64,000 bases of DNA from Alphaproteobacteria bacterium (GCA_021151765.1 JAGKWR010000007.1:1-64000), one strand, 5' to 3'; positions 23,339 to 32,879 are shown, counted from the stretch's first letter. Made by a program: numbers and translations. The notes: generated by a model not told the origin, from the letters alone.

Positions 23339-24358
23339 TTGTCACAGAATTCTTTCTCCAGAACCTTAATAATCGGTCTCGGACTAATTGGTGGATCTTT
23401 CGCAAAAGCGCTGCGCCAAAACAATATCAACCAAAAAATTTATGCTTACGATCTTGATAACGACGCTCTCGAAAACGCTATAAAATCACAAGTAATTGAT
23501 GATTTTGTGATGTTGGAAGATGATTTATCTTCGTTTGATTTAATCGTTTTGGCCACACCAATTGCGGTTTACACCAAAATTGCTAAGATTTTGAAAACAA
23601 AAATTTCACCGCAAGCAACTGTAATTGATTTGGGCTCTGTGAAAAATTTGGCGATCAAGAAAACTTTCGGCGCTAATTTCATTCCGTGCCATCCAATTGC
23701 TGGTTCAGAAAAAACTGGTTTTAACAATTCTGATCACGCGTTATTTAGCGAAAAAAAATTCATTATTTGCCCAGAAAATTGTGATAAAGAAAAAGTCGAA
23801 CAAATTGCTGATTTAGCTAGAAAAATCCGTTCTCAAGTCGAGTTTCTTGATGCTAAAAAACACGATGAAATTTACGCTTTAGTTTCACATTTGCCGCAAT
23901 TTCTATCATTTTTGACCGCCGATTTTTCGCCTAAAAATATCACGGATAAATTTTTCCTCAACGCCTTCAGATTAGACAATTCTGACCCAGAAATGTGGGG
24001 CGATATTTTCAAATTAAATGAAGATAATCTCGAAAAATTTTACTTAGAATTTTTCGATAATTTGGAAAAAAATGTTAAACTTACTAAAATTACACCGATC
24101 AGCTCTGACACTTTCTTTCCAGAATCAGAGGAATTTTTTGAGAAAAGTTTTGCCGCCATTTTTTTCCGCGCTTTGATTGCTAAATCTTATCTTGAAATCG
24201 TCGATTTAGAAAAATACCAAAATTATGCTGGCAGCGGATTTCGAGACTTTACTTCGATCGTCAGCATTTTAAATTATGACAGTGCAAAACTTGCTAATCT
24301 TTTACAAAAAGAACAAAAGCAAATCCAGAAACTCTTCCACAAACTTACAAATAATTAA
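23339..24358 (+). CDS. tyrA: Prephenate/arogenate dehydrogenase
   Basis: TyrA oxidatively decarboxylates prephenate or arogenate on the way to tyrosine. The 339-residue product has an N-terminal NAD(P)-binding Rossmann motif GLGLIGGSFAKAL (about 13-25), a VIDLGSVK segment (about 95) and the catalytic-site HPIAGSEKTGF (about 119). A helical C-terminal domain contains YAGSGFRDFTSI (about 300). The only reasonable start is the TTG at 23339. It starts a plus-strand run with ispG and bioC. No chorismate mutase domain is present. Confidence 0.9.
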   Translation: MSQNSFSRTLIIGLGLIGGSFAKALRQNNINQKIYAYDLDNDALENAIKSQVIDDFVMLEDDLSSFDLIVLATPIAVYTKIAKILKTKISPQATVIDLGSVKNLAIKKTFGANFIPCHPIAGSEKTGFNNSDHALFSEKKFIICPENCDKEKVEQIADLARKIRSQVEFLDAKKHDEIYALVSHLPQFLSFLTADFSPKNITDKFFLNAFRLDNSDPEMWGDIFKLNEDNLEKFYLEFFDNLEKNVKLTKITPISSDTFFPESEEFFEKSFAAIFFRALIAKSYLEIVDLEKYQNYAGSGFRDFTSIVSILNYDSAKLANLLQKEQKQIQKLFHKLTNN

Positions 24359-24366
24359 GAGCAAAA

Positions 24367-25473
24367 ATGCAGCAAGAACTTAACGAAATTCGTCCTTATC
24401 GCGCAATTCATCGCCGTAAATCACGTCAAATTTTTGTGGGCAATGTTGCAATTGGTGGTGATGCGCCAATCGCTGTGCAATCAATGACCAACACTAAAAC
24501 TGTCGATGTTCAAGGAACTATTCGCCAAGTTAATGAATGTGTCGAAGTTGGCGCCGAATTGATGCGAATTTCCGTTCCTGATCAAGAATCTTCTGCAGCT
24601 TTAAAACAAATCATCCCACACTGCCCTGTTCCAATTATTGCTGACATTCACTTCCATTACCGCCGCGCCATTGAAGCGGCTGAAGCTGGCGCCAAATGTT
24701 TGCGTATTAATCCCGGCAACATCGGATCTGACGACAAAGTTCGCGAAGTAATTAAAGCGGCAAAAGATTACGGCTGCTCAATTCGTATCGGCGTTAATGC
24801 TGGATCGCTTGAACAAGATTTGCTTAACAAATACAAAACACCAACTCCGGAAGCTTTGGTTGAGTCGGCTCAACGCCACATGCGTATTTTGGAAGATAAC
24901 GATTTTTTCAATTTTAAAATCAGCGTCAAAGCTTCTGACGTATTTTTAGCAGTTGCCGGCTATCGCGCTTTGGCGGCAGTTTGCGATTATCCGCTGCATA
25001 TTGGCATTACCGAAGCTGGCAGTTTGGCTGCTGGAACTGTAAAGTCCTCAATTGGTCTTGGAACTTTACTTTGGGAAGGAATTGGCGACACCATGCGTGT
25101 TTCACTTTCTGCTGATCCGCGCGAAGAAATTAAAGTTGCTTACCAAATTTTAAAAACTTTAGGAATTCGCAATCACGGCGTAAATTTGATTTCTTGCCCA
25201 TCTTGCGCTCGTCAAGCTTTCGACGTTATAAAAACTGTAGAAGCTGTAGAAAAGCGCGTCGAACACATTAAAAAACCACTGACAATTTCTATTTTAGGTT
25301 GCGTCGTTAACGGACTTGGCGAAGCAGCACACACGCAAATCGGCATCACTGGCGGCGGCGGCGGACGTCACAATGTTTATTTAAACGGTAAACCAGATCA
25401 CAAAGTTACGTCGGAAGAATTAGTCGAACATATTGTCGCTTTGATTGAGAAAGAAGCCCAAAATGCTAAATAA
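24367..25473 (+). CDS. ispG: 4-hydroxy-3-methylbut-2-enyl diphosphate synthase
   Basis: IspG (GcpE) makes HMBPP from MEcPP in the MEP isoprenoid pathway, using a 4Fe-4S cluster. The 368-residue product begins with the family block around GGDAPIAVQSMTNTKT (about 31-46), has CLRINPGNIG (about 110), and cluster cysteines in LISCPSCARQAFD (about 270) and GCVVNGLGEA (about 309). It is the short, two-domain bacterial form. It overlaps bioC by 11 bp and begins 8 bp after tyrA. Confidence 0.97.
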   Translation: MQQELNEIRPYRAIHRRKSRQIFVGNVAIGGDAPIAVQSMTNTKTVDVQGTIRQVNECVEVGAELMRISVPDQESSAALKQIIPHCPVPIIADIHFHYRRAIEAAEAGAKCLRINPGNIGSDDKVREVIKAAKDYGCSIRIGVNAGSLEQDLLNKYKTPTPEALVESAQRHMRILEDNDFFNFKISVKASDVFLAVAGYRALAAVCDYPLHIGITEAGSLAAGTVKSSIGLGTLLWEGIGDTMRVSLSADPREEIKVAYQILKTLGIRNHGVNLISCPSCARQAFDVIKTVEAVEKRVEHIKKPLTISILGCVVNGLGEAAHTQIGITGGGGGRHNVYLNGKPDHKVTSEELVEHIVALIEKEAQNAK

Positions 25474-26227
25474 AAAACAAATCCAGCATAATTTTTCCCA
25501 ATCTGCTTCTCGCTACAATCAAGCTGCTGAACTTCAAAAACTTTGGGCCAAAAAGGTTGCTAATTCTGCGACTTCTTACATCAATAATGATTCATATATT
25601 TTGGATCTTGGTTGCGGAACTTCAATGATCTCCCAACATATTAAGCAAAATTCTGCAAACTTCTTTGAATGCGATATCAGCTTTGAAATGCTGCAACAAA
25701 AACGCGATAAGAAATCTTTTCAAATTCAATGTGACTTTGAAAATTTACCTTTTTGTGACAATAGTTTTGACGTTTTAGTATCATCTTTTGCGCTGCAATG
25801 GCTGAGTAGTTTTCAAAATAATTTTATAAAAATTTCTCAACTTCTCAAAAACAAAGGCAGCTTTATTTTTTGCTTACCAACATCAGAAAGTTTGAAAGAA
25901 CTGGTAATTGCTAATAAAGAAACTTGCTGTTCCTTTTATTTTCATCCACTTCCAACATTAAATGAAGTTGAAACAGCAATAGAATCTACAAACTTGCAGA
26001 TAATTGAGAAAAAAGTTGAGTTGATAAAATTTGAATTCGACAACGCTTTGCAGGCTATTAAATCAATTAAGGAAATCGGCGCAAATTATAGTGATCAAAA
26101 ATCTATAATTAACAAAACTCAGTTACGTAACTTTGACAATTTTTGTTTGAAAAATTTTGCCGGAGTTAGTAAATCCTTCGCCCTTTCTTGGGAAGTTTCA
26201 TTTTTCATCGTGCAAAAAAATCATTAA
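25463..26227 (+). CDS. bioC: Malonyl-ACP O-methyltransferase BioC-like
   Basis: This SAM-dependent methyltransferase has 254 residues when started at the ATG at 25463. The N-terminal block IQHNFSQSASRYNQAAELQK is characteristic of BioC, which methylates malonyl-ACP to begin pimelate synthesis for biotin. SAM motif I is ILDLGCGTSMISQHI (about 45), and a post-I region has ECDISFEML and VSSFALQWL (about 105), also BioC-like. A bioD gene elsewhere in this window supports a biotin pathway. Generic class I methyltransferase is the alternative. The start overlaps ispG by 11 bp. Confidence 0.8.
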   Translation: MLNKKQIQHNFSQSASRYNQAAELQKLWAKKVANSATSYINNDSYILDLGCGTSMISQHIKQNSANFFECDISFEMLQQKRDKKSFQIQCDFENLPFCDNSFDVLVSSFALQWLSSFQNNFIKISQLLKNKGSFIFCLPTSESLKELVIANKETCCSFYFHPLPTLNEVETAIESTNLQIIEKKVELIKFEFDNALQAIKSIKEIGANYSDQKSIINKTQLRNFDNFCLKNFAGVSKSFALSWEVSFFIVQKNH

Positions 26228-26229
26228 AT

Positions 26230-26694
26230 ATGTTTGGCAAAACAATTAAAAAAATCTTTTTCAAAAATAAGAAAGTAGAAGAAAAACCCAATAAAACTGC
26301 CGAACTCGCCATAGTTTTACGCCAAAAATCGCAAGAATTTTCACAAGAAATCCTCACAAAAGCTCAAGAATTCAAGGAAGAAATTTTTGTAATGCGTGAA
26401 AAGTGCAAAAATCTTTTGGAAACCAACTACCAGCTTGGATTAAAACACATCGACAATGGTAATATTTCTGAGGCGATTTTTCGTTTCCGTTTTATCAATA
26501 AATTTTGGCCAGAACATCAAGATTCATACTACCAACTTGCTTACTGTTTAGTTTTAAAAAGACAGGTTATTAAAGCCAAAGTTGTTCTAGAAATACTTCT
26601 GATTAAGAATCCAAATCATAAACCAGCACAGGAATTACTTGATTTGATAGAATCAGATCTCTCAGGCAAAATCGATACAATCAATCAACAATAA
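26230..26694 (+). CDS. TPR-containing protein (unknown role)
   Basis: I start it at the ATG at 26230, 2 bp after bioC, for 154 residues. The first ~75 residues are lysine-rich and helical (likely coiled coil). Two tetratricopeptide-like units follow, at about 78-110 (NYQLGLKHIDNGNISEAIFR) and 112-145 (DSYYQLAYCLVLKRQVIKAK). There is no signal peptide. It lies directly before mlaA (stop and start adjacent), so it may be cotranscribed with the Mla genes, but no direct role in lipid transport is known. Confidence 0.75.
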   Translation: MFGKTIKKIFFKNKKVEEKPNKTAELAIVLRQKSQEFSQEILTKAQEFKEEIFVMREKCKNLLETNYQLGLKHIDNGNISEAIFRFRFINKFWPEHQDSYYQLAYCLVLKRQVIKAKVVLEILLIKNPNHKPAQELLDLIESDLSGKIDTINQQ

Positions 26695-27459
26695 ATGCCA
26701 AAAAATATTTTCATAAAATCAATATCTTTGGCTTTTTTGTTGTCATTACTGCCGATGAAATCTTATGCAAAAACTCAAGATTTCTATGATGAAGCGGAAT
26801 TTGAAAGCTATATAGAAGAAAATCAGAATGTGGTTTACGATCCTTTCGAAAAATATAATCGCAAAGTTTTCGCTTTTAACGACTTTATAGATCGCTATTT
26901 CTTAGAATTTTTAGCCAAGGAATATCGCAAAGACATTCCAAAACCAGCTCGTAAAATAGTCAGAAATTTTTTAACAAACTTATCAGCACCAATATCCGTT
27001 TTTAACTCCTTACTCCAAGGTAAAGGAGAAAATAGTTTAGCAACTTTTTCGAACTTCTTAATTAATTCTACAGTCGGAATTGCTGGTTTATTTGATGTGG
27101 CGAGCGAAAAAGGTATCCGTTATTCAAAGGAAGATTTCGGACAAACTTTGGGATTTTACGGTGTAAAATCTGGACCATTTTTAGTAGTTCCTTTCATCGG
27201 TCCGAGCAATATTCGCGATTTTAGCGGAATGACAACAGATCAAATTATCAGTCCAACTTCTTACAATATAAGTGAAATTGGAGGAAAAACTTATTTGATC
27301 GGTGAAGATAATTTATTTGCCCTCACTTTTGTCGGAGCAGTCGACACCAGAGAAAGTTTGATTGATATTATAGAAGACGTAAAAAAAGATTCTTTTGACT
27401 ATTATGCCACACTTCGCAGTGCTTATAATCAAAGACGTATAAATGAAATTAAAAATTAA
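26695..27459 (+). CDS. mlaA: Phospholipid transport outer-membrane protein MlaA
   Basis: MlaA (VacJ) extracts phospholipids from the outer leaflet of the outer membrane for return to the inner membrane. The 254-residue product has a signal peptide (about 1-25, cleavage after KSYA). The family core follows: YDPFEKYNRKVFAFND (about 48), FLTNLSAPISVFNSLLQG (about 98), and GFYGVKSGPFLVVPFIGPSN (about 152). Unlike Escherichia coli MlaA it has no lipobox cysteine, so it is predicted not to be a lipoprotein. mlaC follows immediately. Confidence 0.93.
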   Translation: MPKNIFIKSISLAFLLSLLPMKSYAKTQDFYDEAEFESYIEENQNVVYDPFEKYNRKVFAFNDFIDRYFLEFLAKEYRKDIPKPARKIVRNFLTNLSAPISVFNSLLQGKGENSLATFSNFLINSTVGIAGLFDVASEKGIRYSKEDFGQTLGFYGVKSGPFLVVPFIGPSNIRDFSGMTTDQIISPTSYNISEIGGKTYLIGEDNLFALTFVGAVDTRESLIDIIEDVKKDSFDYYATLRSAYNQRRINEIKN

Positions 27460-27460
27460 A

Positions 27461-28066
27461 ATGAAAAAAATCTTAACAACCCTACTTTTAGTTCTCTTTG
27501 CCCAATCAGCTTTGGCTGAAGAATCAAAAAACCAAGCTCAAATATCTGAATTTGTTAACGGCGTAGGCAATAAAATAATCACAATTGCTGCTGATAAATC
27601 TGTTTCTGACGAGCAGCGTAAAAGCAAAATTATTAGCGTAATAGATCAAGTGATTGATGCTGAATGGATTGCGCGTTTCGTTTTGGGTAAAAACTACAAA
27701 ACTATTTCTGACCAACAGCGCGAAAAATTCATGCAGCTTTATCGCGATTTCATGATAAATACTTACGGTCCGAAGTTTAAAAATTATAATGGTCGTAAAT
27801 TTACAGTTGTTGATGTTGTAGAACAAAATGGCTTCTTTGTTGCTAAATCTGAATTCTTACCAAAAGATTCCAACGTGCCGATCAGCGTTGATTTCCGTGT
27901 GAAAGAGCGCAACGGCAAGTTAGTAATTTTAGATTTTATAGCTGAAGGAATTAGTTTGATTGAAACTCAAAGATCAGAATTTAATTCGGCAATTTCACAA
28001 AAAGGTATCGAGCAATTTTTAATCGAATTAGAAACTCGAGTTAAAAAACTTAAATCTCAGAAATAA
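27461..28066 (+). CDS. mlaC: Periplasmic phospholipid-binding protein MlaC
   Basis: MlaC (Ttg2D, Tol-organic-solvent tolerance family) shuttles phospholipids across the periplasm between MlaA and the inner-membrane MlaFEDB complex. With the ATG at 27461 the product has 201 residues and a clear signal peptide (MKKILTTLLLVLFAQSALA). An ATG at 27443 would add six residues before the signal and overlap mlaA. The family core includes EWIARFVLGKNYKTISDQQR (about 67) and VDFRVKERNGKLVILDFI (about 142). mlaA lies directly upstream; mlaFED are not in the window. Confidence 0.92.
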   Translation: MKKILTTLLLVLFAQSALAEESKNQAQISEFVNGVGNKIITIAADKSVSDEQRKSKIISVIDQVIDAEWIARFVLGKNYKTISDQQREKFMQLYRDFMINTYGPKFKNYNGRKFTVVDVVEQNGFFVAKSEFLPKDSNVPISVDFRVKERNGKLVILDFIAEGISLIETQRSEFNSAISQKGIEQFLIELETRVKKLKSQK

Positions 28067-28145
28067 TAGTTTTATATTACTGTGATTTCTGTGCAATAAT
28101 CTCTATCACCACTTTTAAAACCCAATCTTCACTAGGATTCGAAAA

Positions 28146-28277
28146 TCAGCTTTTACCCTCTTCTGACACAGCTTTTCGACGCAACAAATTCTTTCTCAAA
28201 GCATCAGACAATTTTTTCTTAACAATTTTCTTTTCAGCTTTTTTTGCTTCGAGATTGCTGGGTTTTTCTTTTGTCAT
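28146..28277 (-). CDS. Small basic protein (43 aa) coupled to msbA
   Basis: The ORF's ATG overlaps the msbA stop in the arrangement TAATG, which suggests translational coupling. The 43-residue product is highly basic and helical (MTKEKPSNLEAKKAEKK near the start) and ends with ALRKNLLRRKAVSEEGKS. Short alphaproteobacterial proteins with an LRxNLxRRKA-like tail are familiar to me but have no known function. The coupling and the biased, charged composition are the evidence that it is translated. No terminator is obvious after it. Confidence 0.6.
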   Translation of the reverse strand: MTKEKPSNLEAKKAEKKIVKKKLSDALRKNLLRRKAVSEEGKS

Positions 28278-30052
28278 TACGAATCCTGATCAATTTCAAA
28301 TTGCTTAGAATACAAATTTGCATAAGCGCCACCTTGCGCGATCAATTCTTTGTGAGTTCCTGATTCAACAACTTTTCCTTCAGCAATTACGAAAATTTTA
28401 TCAGCGTGCATAACTGTAGATAAACGGTGTGCAATCACAACTGAAGTGCGTCCAGCCATTAATTTTGCTAAAGCATTTTTGATTAAACTTTCTGAAACTG
28501 GATCAAGTGCTGAAGTTGCTTCATCAAGTAACAAAATTGGCGCATCATACAAAATAGCGCGCGCAATCGCAATTCTTTGACGCTGACCTCCTGATAAACG
28601 AATACCATTTTGTCCAATTGGAGTTTGATAACCTTGCGGCAAAGCACGAATAAATTCATCAGCTTCAGCCATTTTAGCTGCTGCAATAATTTGCTCTTCC
28701 GTAGCACTTTCATTGCCGTAACGCAGATTTTCCATGATTGTGTCGTCAAACAACATCACTTCTTGATTCACTACTGCCATTGCTTTGCGCACTGAACTCA
28801 ACGTCAAATCACGAATATCGTGACCATCAAGCAAAACGCGTCCAGATTCTGGATCGTAAAAACGCAACATCATGCTCATAATCGTTGATTTGCCACCACC
28901 AGAATGACCAACCAAAGCAATAGTTTGACCGGCTTTCACTTCCAAATTCACTTTTTCTAAAGTTATTTTGTCGGCAACGTAACGGAAAGTGACATCTTCA
29001 AATTTGATATTGCCGCGCACATTTTGCAAAGCGATAGCATTAGCTTTGTCAATAATCTCTTGTTGCTCATCAATCATGCGATAATAACGAGTTGCTGCTG
29101 CCAAACCCATCTGAATTCCTGAGTTCATTCCCGAAACTGATTTAAGCGGACGATAAGCCATCATCATCGCAGCGAAAAAAGAAAAAAATGCACCAGTTGT
29201 TGTTGTACCGTTGATAACTTTTGTACCGCCATACCAAATAACTGCCGCAACGCCAATGCCGGCAAGAGATTCTACAAAAGGCGAAGAAATTAAAGAAAGG
29301 CGCGAGATTTTTTTGCTCATTTTGAAAATTTCTTCGATCACTCGTGACATGCGTTTAATCTCAAAATCTTCACAGTTGTAAGACTTAACCAATTTAGAAT
29401 ATTGCAAAGTGTCGTTAAGTTGCGATGAAAATTTGCCAGCAATTTCTTGGTTTTTGAAAGACATATTACGCAAACGACGGCCGATTTTGTAGATCGGATA
29501 AGCCGCCAACGGAAAACCAATAAAAGCTATTAAAGATAATTCCACACTTTGGTAAAACATCACTGCAATCAATGATCCTAAAGTTAGAAACTGTTTGATC
29601 GAGCCGTTTAAAATTGTGCTAATCAAACCAACAACAGAGTTAGTTTCGTTCATGATGCTAGCCGTCATGTCGCCAGAAGAGCGATTATGCAATTTGGCAA
29701 TGTCAGATTTGATAAATTGACCGTAAAGACGTTTGCGTAAATCTGCCGTGATACGCATTGTTAAAACGTTCATCGTCAAAAGTTGGAAGTAAGTTGCGAA
29801 ACCTTTAACTACTGTAACCAAAAACACGATGATTGGAATCCAAATCAACCAAAATTGATCGCGATCAACGAAAACTTTATCCAAAGCTGGTTTAATCAAC
29901 CAAGCGTGAAACGACGTTGTTCCGGCGATCACCAACATCAAAGCAATCGACAAAGCAAAAGTGCGCCAGTGCACGGCAACGTATTCTTTTGTCAAACGTT
30001 TCAGCAAATAGACGGTGCTCTCATAATTAATTGGAGCGCTTTCTTTAGACAT
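28277..30052 (-). CDS. msbA: Lipid A / phospholipid exporter ABC transporter MsbA
   Basis: This is a half-size ABC exporter of 591 residues that flips lipid A-core or phospholipids across the inner membrane. The N-terminal six-helix transmembrane domain covers about 30-330. The nucleotide-binding domain has Walker A VGHSGGGKST (about 380), signature LSGGQRQRIAIARA (about 485), Walker B ILLLDEATSALD and the H-loop VVIAHRLST. MsbA is the best fit; a generic exporter of the same subfamily is possible because lipid A genes are not nearby. It is divergent from argS and followed by a coupled 43-residue ORF. Confidence 0.88.
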   Translation of the reverse strand: MSKESAPINYESTVYLLKRLTKEYVAVHWRTFALSIALMLVIAGTTSFHAWLIKPALDKVFVDRDQFWLIWIPIIVFLVTVVKGFATYFQLLTMNVLTMRITADLRKRLYGQFIKSDIAKLHNRSSGDMTASIMNETNSVVGLISTILNGSIKQFLTLGSLIAVMFYQSVELSLIAFIGFPLAAYPIYKIGRRLRNMSFKNQEIAGKFSSQLNDTLQYSKLVKSYNCEDFEIKRMSRVIEEIFKMSKKISRLSLISSPFVESLAGIGVAAVIWYGGTKVINGTTTTGAFFSFFAAMMMAYRPLKSVSGMNSGIQMGLAAATRYYRMIDEQQEIIDKANAIALQNVRGNIKFEDVTFRYVADKITLEKVNLEVKAGQTIALVGHSGGGKSTIMSMMLRFYDPESGRVLLDGHDIRDLTLSSVRKAMAVVNQEVMLFDDTIMENLRYGNESATEEQIIAAAKMAEADEFIRALPQGYQTPIGQNGIRLSGGQRQRIAIARAILYDAPILLLDEATSALDPVSESLIKNALAKLMAGRTSVVIAHRLSTVMHADKIFVIAEGKVVESGTHKELIAQGGAYANLYSKQFEIDQDS

Positions 30053-30053
30053 A

Positions 30054-30148
30054 AATTTATGATTTAAGATTTAGGATTTAGTATTTAACTTAATGATCAT
30101 CTAACTTAGATTGCACAAATCTAAATCGTAATTTTTAAATCATAAATT
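30054..30148. repeat. Imperfect palindrome in the msbA-argS divergent promoter region
   Basis: The outer arms AATTTATGATTTA (30054-30066) and TAAATCATAAATT (30136-30148) are perfect complements. The left arm continues as near-tandem GATTTA(A/G)GATTTAGGATTTAG words, and the right arm has matching TCTAAATC. It fills most of the gap between divergent genes, so it may hold regulatory signals. I could not assign promoters with confidence. Confidence 0.55.
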
Positions 30149-30157
30149 ATTTTTCCC

Positions 30158-31918
30158 GTGATTAATATTTTTTCCTCTTTCAAAGCAGTGTTTATTGCTG
30201 CTCTTAAAAAAATTGCCGCTGAAAATAATATCATTTTAGAAGACAAAGACTTCGAAAATTTTACTGTTGAGCCCACAAAAGAAAACAGCCACGGCGACAT
30301 GGCTTGTAACGCTGCGATGGTTTTAGTTAAAAAATTTGCAACTATCGAATCGCTAAATAATCCACGCAAATTAGCTCAAAAAATAATTGCTGAAATCGCG
30401 CATCCTCAAATCAAAAAAATTGAAATTGCCGGCCCAGGATTCATCAATATTTTCTTACACAATCAAGCCTTTCACACAATTATCAGCGATCTTTTACAAC
30501 AAGATAAATTGCAATTTCCTCAATTAGGCAATGGTGAAAAAATCAACCTTGAATATGCCTCACCAAACCCTACTGGTCCAATCCACGTCGGCCATACCAG
30601 AGGTGCAATTTATGGCGACGTTTTGGCAACTCTTTTGCAAAAAGTCGGCTACGATGTTTTGAAAGAATATTACATCAACGATGCCGGATCACAAATTATC
30701 ACTTTAGTAAAATCCGCCTATTTGCGCTATTTACAAGCTTGCGGACAAAATATTGAAATTCCTCAAGGCTTTTATCCAGGTGAATATTTAATTCCGATTG
30801 GACAATCTTTGCGTGAAAAATTCGGCGATAATTTAGCAGAAGATGCAGCAGAAATTCGTGATTTCGTTGTCAATGAAATGGTCGAAATGATCAAGCGCGA
30901 CCTACTTGCACTTGGCATCAAACATGACAGCTATTTTTCGGAAAAGAAAAATTTACACGATACTGGCAAAATCGATGCCGCGATTAAAATTCTGCAAGAT
31001 AAAGGCTTGATTTACGTTGGTAAATTGGAAGCACCAAAAACTGAGAAAGGCGTCGGTGCTTTGCCTGAAGGTTATGACGACAAAGATCAAACTTTATTCG
31101 CTTCGAGCAAATTTGGCGATGATCAAGATCGCGTTGTTAAAAAAGCTGATAACACACCAACTTATCTCGCTGGCGACATTGCTTATTCATTGAGCAAATT
31201 CGAACGCGGCGCTACAAAATTCATCATGCCACTTGGTTACGATCACGCTGGTTACGTTAAAAGACTTAACGCCGTTGTTGAAGCTTTGACGAATAAACAA
31301 GCGCAATTGAAAGTTATTTTGTGCCAAATGGTTAAATTCGTAAAAAACGGCGAACCTTTGAAAATGTCCAAACGCGCTGGCAACTTTATCACCGCACGTG
31401 AAGTGATTGACGAAGTTGGCGCTGACGCTTTGCGCTTCATCATGTTGACTCGTAAAAATGACGCTCCTTTCGATTTCGATTTAGCCAAAGTAATTGAACA
31501 ATCGCGCGATAATCCAATTTTCTACGTGCAATATGCCCACGCAAGATGTTGCTCAGTTTTAAGACAAAACAACACCGAAATTAGTAACGCCAAGATTGAA
31601 GTTAATGAAGAAGTTTTGGTTCACTTAAAAGATGAAGCGGAGATTAATTTAATCAAAAAAATCGCCAACTTCCCAAGAATTATTGAAATGGCCGCCGTAA
31701 ATTTCGAACCGCATCGCATTGCTTTCTACTTGCAAGAACTTGCTGCCGAACTTCATTCACTTTGGAGCAAAGGCTCTGAAAATCCCGATCTGAAATTCAT
31801 CATCAAAGACAATTTGCAAGTTACGCAAGCGAGAATCTATTTAGTCAGCGCAGTTAAAAAAATTATTAACGAAGGATTAGCAATCTTTAATATCAAAGCT
31901 GTTGAAGAGATGAGATAA
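30158..31918 (+). CDS. argS: Arginyl-tRNA synthetase
   Basis: ArgS charges tRNA-Arg with arginine. The 586-residue product starts at GTG (30158). It has the N-terminal Add-1 domain (about 1-105), the class I signature ASPNPTGPIHVGHTRGA (about 125-141) with HVGH as the HIGH motif, and the KMSKR motif in PLKMSKRAGNFI (about 402). The C-terminal DALR anticodon domain begins near 460 (YVQYAHARCCSVL). Length and motifs are those of an intact enzyme. The next plus-strand gene is a SPOR protein, an arrangement common in alphaproteobacteria. Confidence 0.97.
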   Translation: MINIFSSFKAVFIAALKKIAAENNIILEDKDFENFTVEPTKENSHGDMACNAAMVLVKKFATIESLNNPRKLAQKIIAEIAHPQIKKIEIAGPGFINIFLHNQAFHTIISDLLQQDKLQFPQLGNGEKINLEYASPNPTGPIHVGHTRGAIYGDVLATLLQKVGYDVLKEYYINDAGSQIITLVKSAYLRYLQACGQNIEIPQGFYPGEYLIPIGQSLREKFGDNLAEDAAEIRDFVVNEMVEMIKRDLLALGIKHDSYFSEKKNLHDTGKIDAAIKILQDKGLIYVGKLEAPKTEKGVGALPEGYDDKDQTLFASSKFGDDQDRVVKKADNTPTYLAGDIAYSLSKFERGATKFIMPLGYDHAGYVKRLNAVVEALTNKQAQLKVILCQMVKFVKNGEPLKMSKRAGNFITAREVIDEVGADALRFIMLTRKNDAPFDFDLAKVIEQSRDNPIFYVQYAHARCCSVLRQNNTEISNAKIEVNEEVLVHLKDEAEINLIKKIANFPRIIEMAAVNFEPHRIAFYLQELAAELHSLWSKGSENPDLKFIIKDNLQVTQARIYLVSAVKKIINEGLAIFNIKAVEEMR

Positions 31919-31922
31919 AAAA

Positions 31923-32031
31923 TAGGAATTAGGAAATTAGGAGTTAAAAATGAGGAATGATTGAAGTTCAATTCAATCATAATTTCCGCTTCCTAAATCC
32001 TAGTTCCTCATTCCTATTTTCCTAATTCCTA
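31923..32031. repeat. Nested hairpin between argS and the SPOR gene
   Basis: Three nested arm pairs are visible: 31923-31936 with 32018-32031 (TAGGAATTAGGAAA), 31949-31957 with 32004-32012 (AATGAGGAA), and 31957-31965 with 31972-31980 (ATGATTGAA). The arms are built from repeated short words such as TAGGAATTAGGA. It may attenuate or terminate argS transcription. Confidence 0.6.
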
Positions 32032-32042
32032 ACACCTAACTT

Positions 32043-32879
32043 ATGGAAGATTTTGGTTACGTAAAAGATGAAAATAAACGCAACTTTTCGCAGACAATGC
32101 GCAAAGTCGCTTTGTCGTGCGCCACGCTTTTTTCGATTTCGTGCTTTATTTACGTAACAATCAGCGCGTATTACTATTTCTATGAAGAAGAAAATGGTGA
32201 GGTTGAGACCATAAAATCACCAGAAATGCCGATTAAAGTTATTGAAGCTGATCAAGTTGCCGTGCGCGATGAAGGCCCCAAAATTAATGACTCAATTTAC
32301 GAAGATATTTTCGGTAATAAAAAAGAATCGTTGGAAAAAGTTGCACCAAAAATTCGTTTATCGCCACAACCAGCTCTTCCTCCAGTGGATAGCGAAAGCA
32401 CACCAGCTTTTAACGAGAGTGAAGTCGCCATAGATAAAAATAAGAACGAAAATCCTAAAGCTGAAAAAACCGTCACAAACAAACAACAAAAAATTATTGT
32501 CTACAACGACAAACCAGACCAGTCATCACAAGACTTATTGTCGAAGAATAATTCCGCAAAAACTGCTGATACGAAAAAGACCTTTTCCGATCAAAAACTT
32601 GATAAAGCTAAAAATGATAAAAGACATTACGTACGCGTTCAATTAGCGGCAATGACATCAAAAAAAGCAGCAGAAGATTATTGGAAAAAAGTTAGTTCCA
32701 ATTCTCGTTTATTTTCCGGTTTAAAATCTGTCACCGAAGAAGTTGATTTAGGAAAAAAAGGAACTTTTTATCGCTTACAAGTTGGCAATTTTTCTGATCA
32801 AGTTGACGCCGAAGATTTTTGCAAAAAATACACTTTGCAACTCAACAAAAGCAAAGCTGACTGCATCGTTGTTGAGTAA
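32043..32879 (+). CDS. SPOR-domain membrane protein
   Basis: The 278-residue protein has a short cytoplasmic start, one transmembrane helix (about 22-45, VALSCATLFSISCFIYVTISAYYY), a long Lys/Glu/Pro-rich periplasmic linker and a C-terminal SPOR domain (about 197-278, beginning YVRVQLAAM and including YRLQVGNFSDQVDAEDFCKK). SPOR domains bind denuded glycan strands of peptidoglycan at the division septum, so a role in cell division or wall turnover is likely. Position after argS matches other alphaproteobacteria. Confidence 0.88.
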   Translation: MEDFGYVKDENKRNFSQTMRKVALSCATLFSISCFIYVTISAYYYFYEEENGEVETIKSPEMPIKVIEADQVAVRDEGPKINDSIYEDIFGNKKESLEKVAPKIRLSPQPALPPVDSESTPAFNESEVAIDKNKNENPKAEKTVTNKQQKIIVYNDKPDQSSQDLLSKNNSAKTADTKKTFSDQKLDKAKNDKRHYVRVQLAAMTSKKAAEDYWKKVSSNSRLFSGLKSVTEEVDLGKKGTFYRLQVGNFSDQVDAEDFCKKYTLQLNKSKADCIVVE

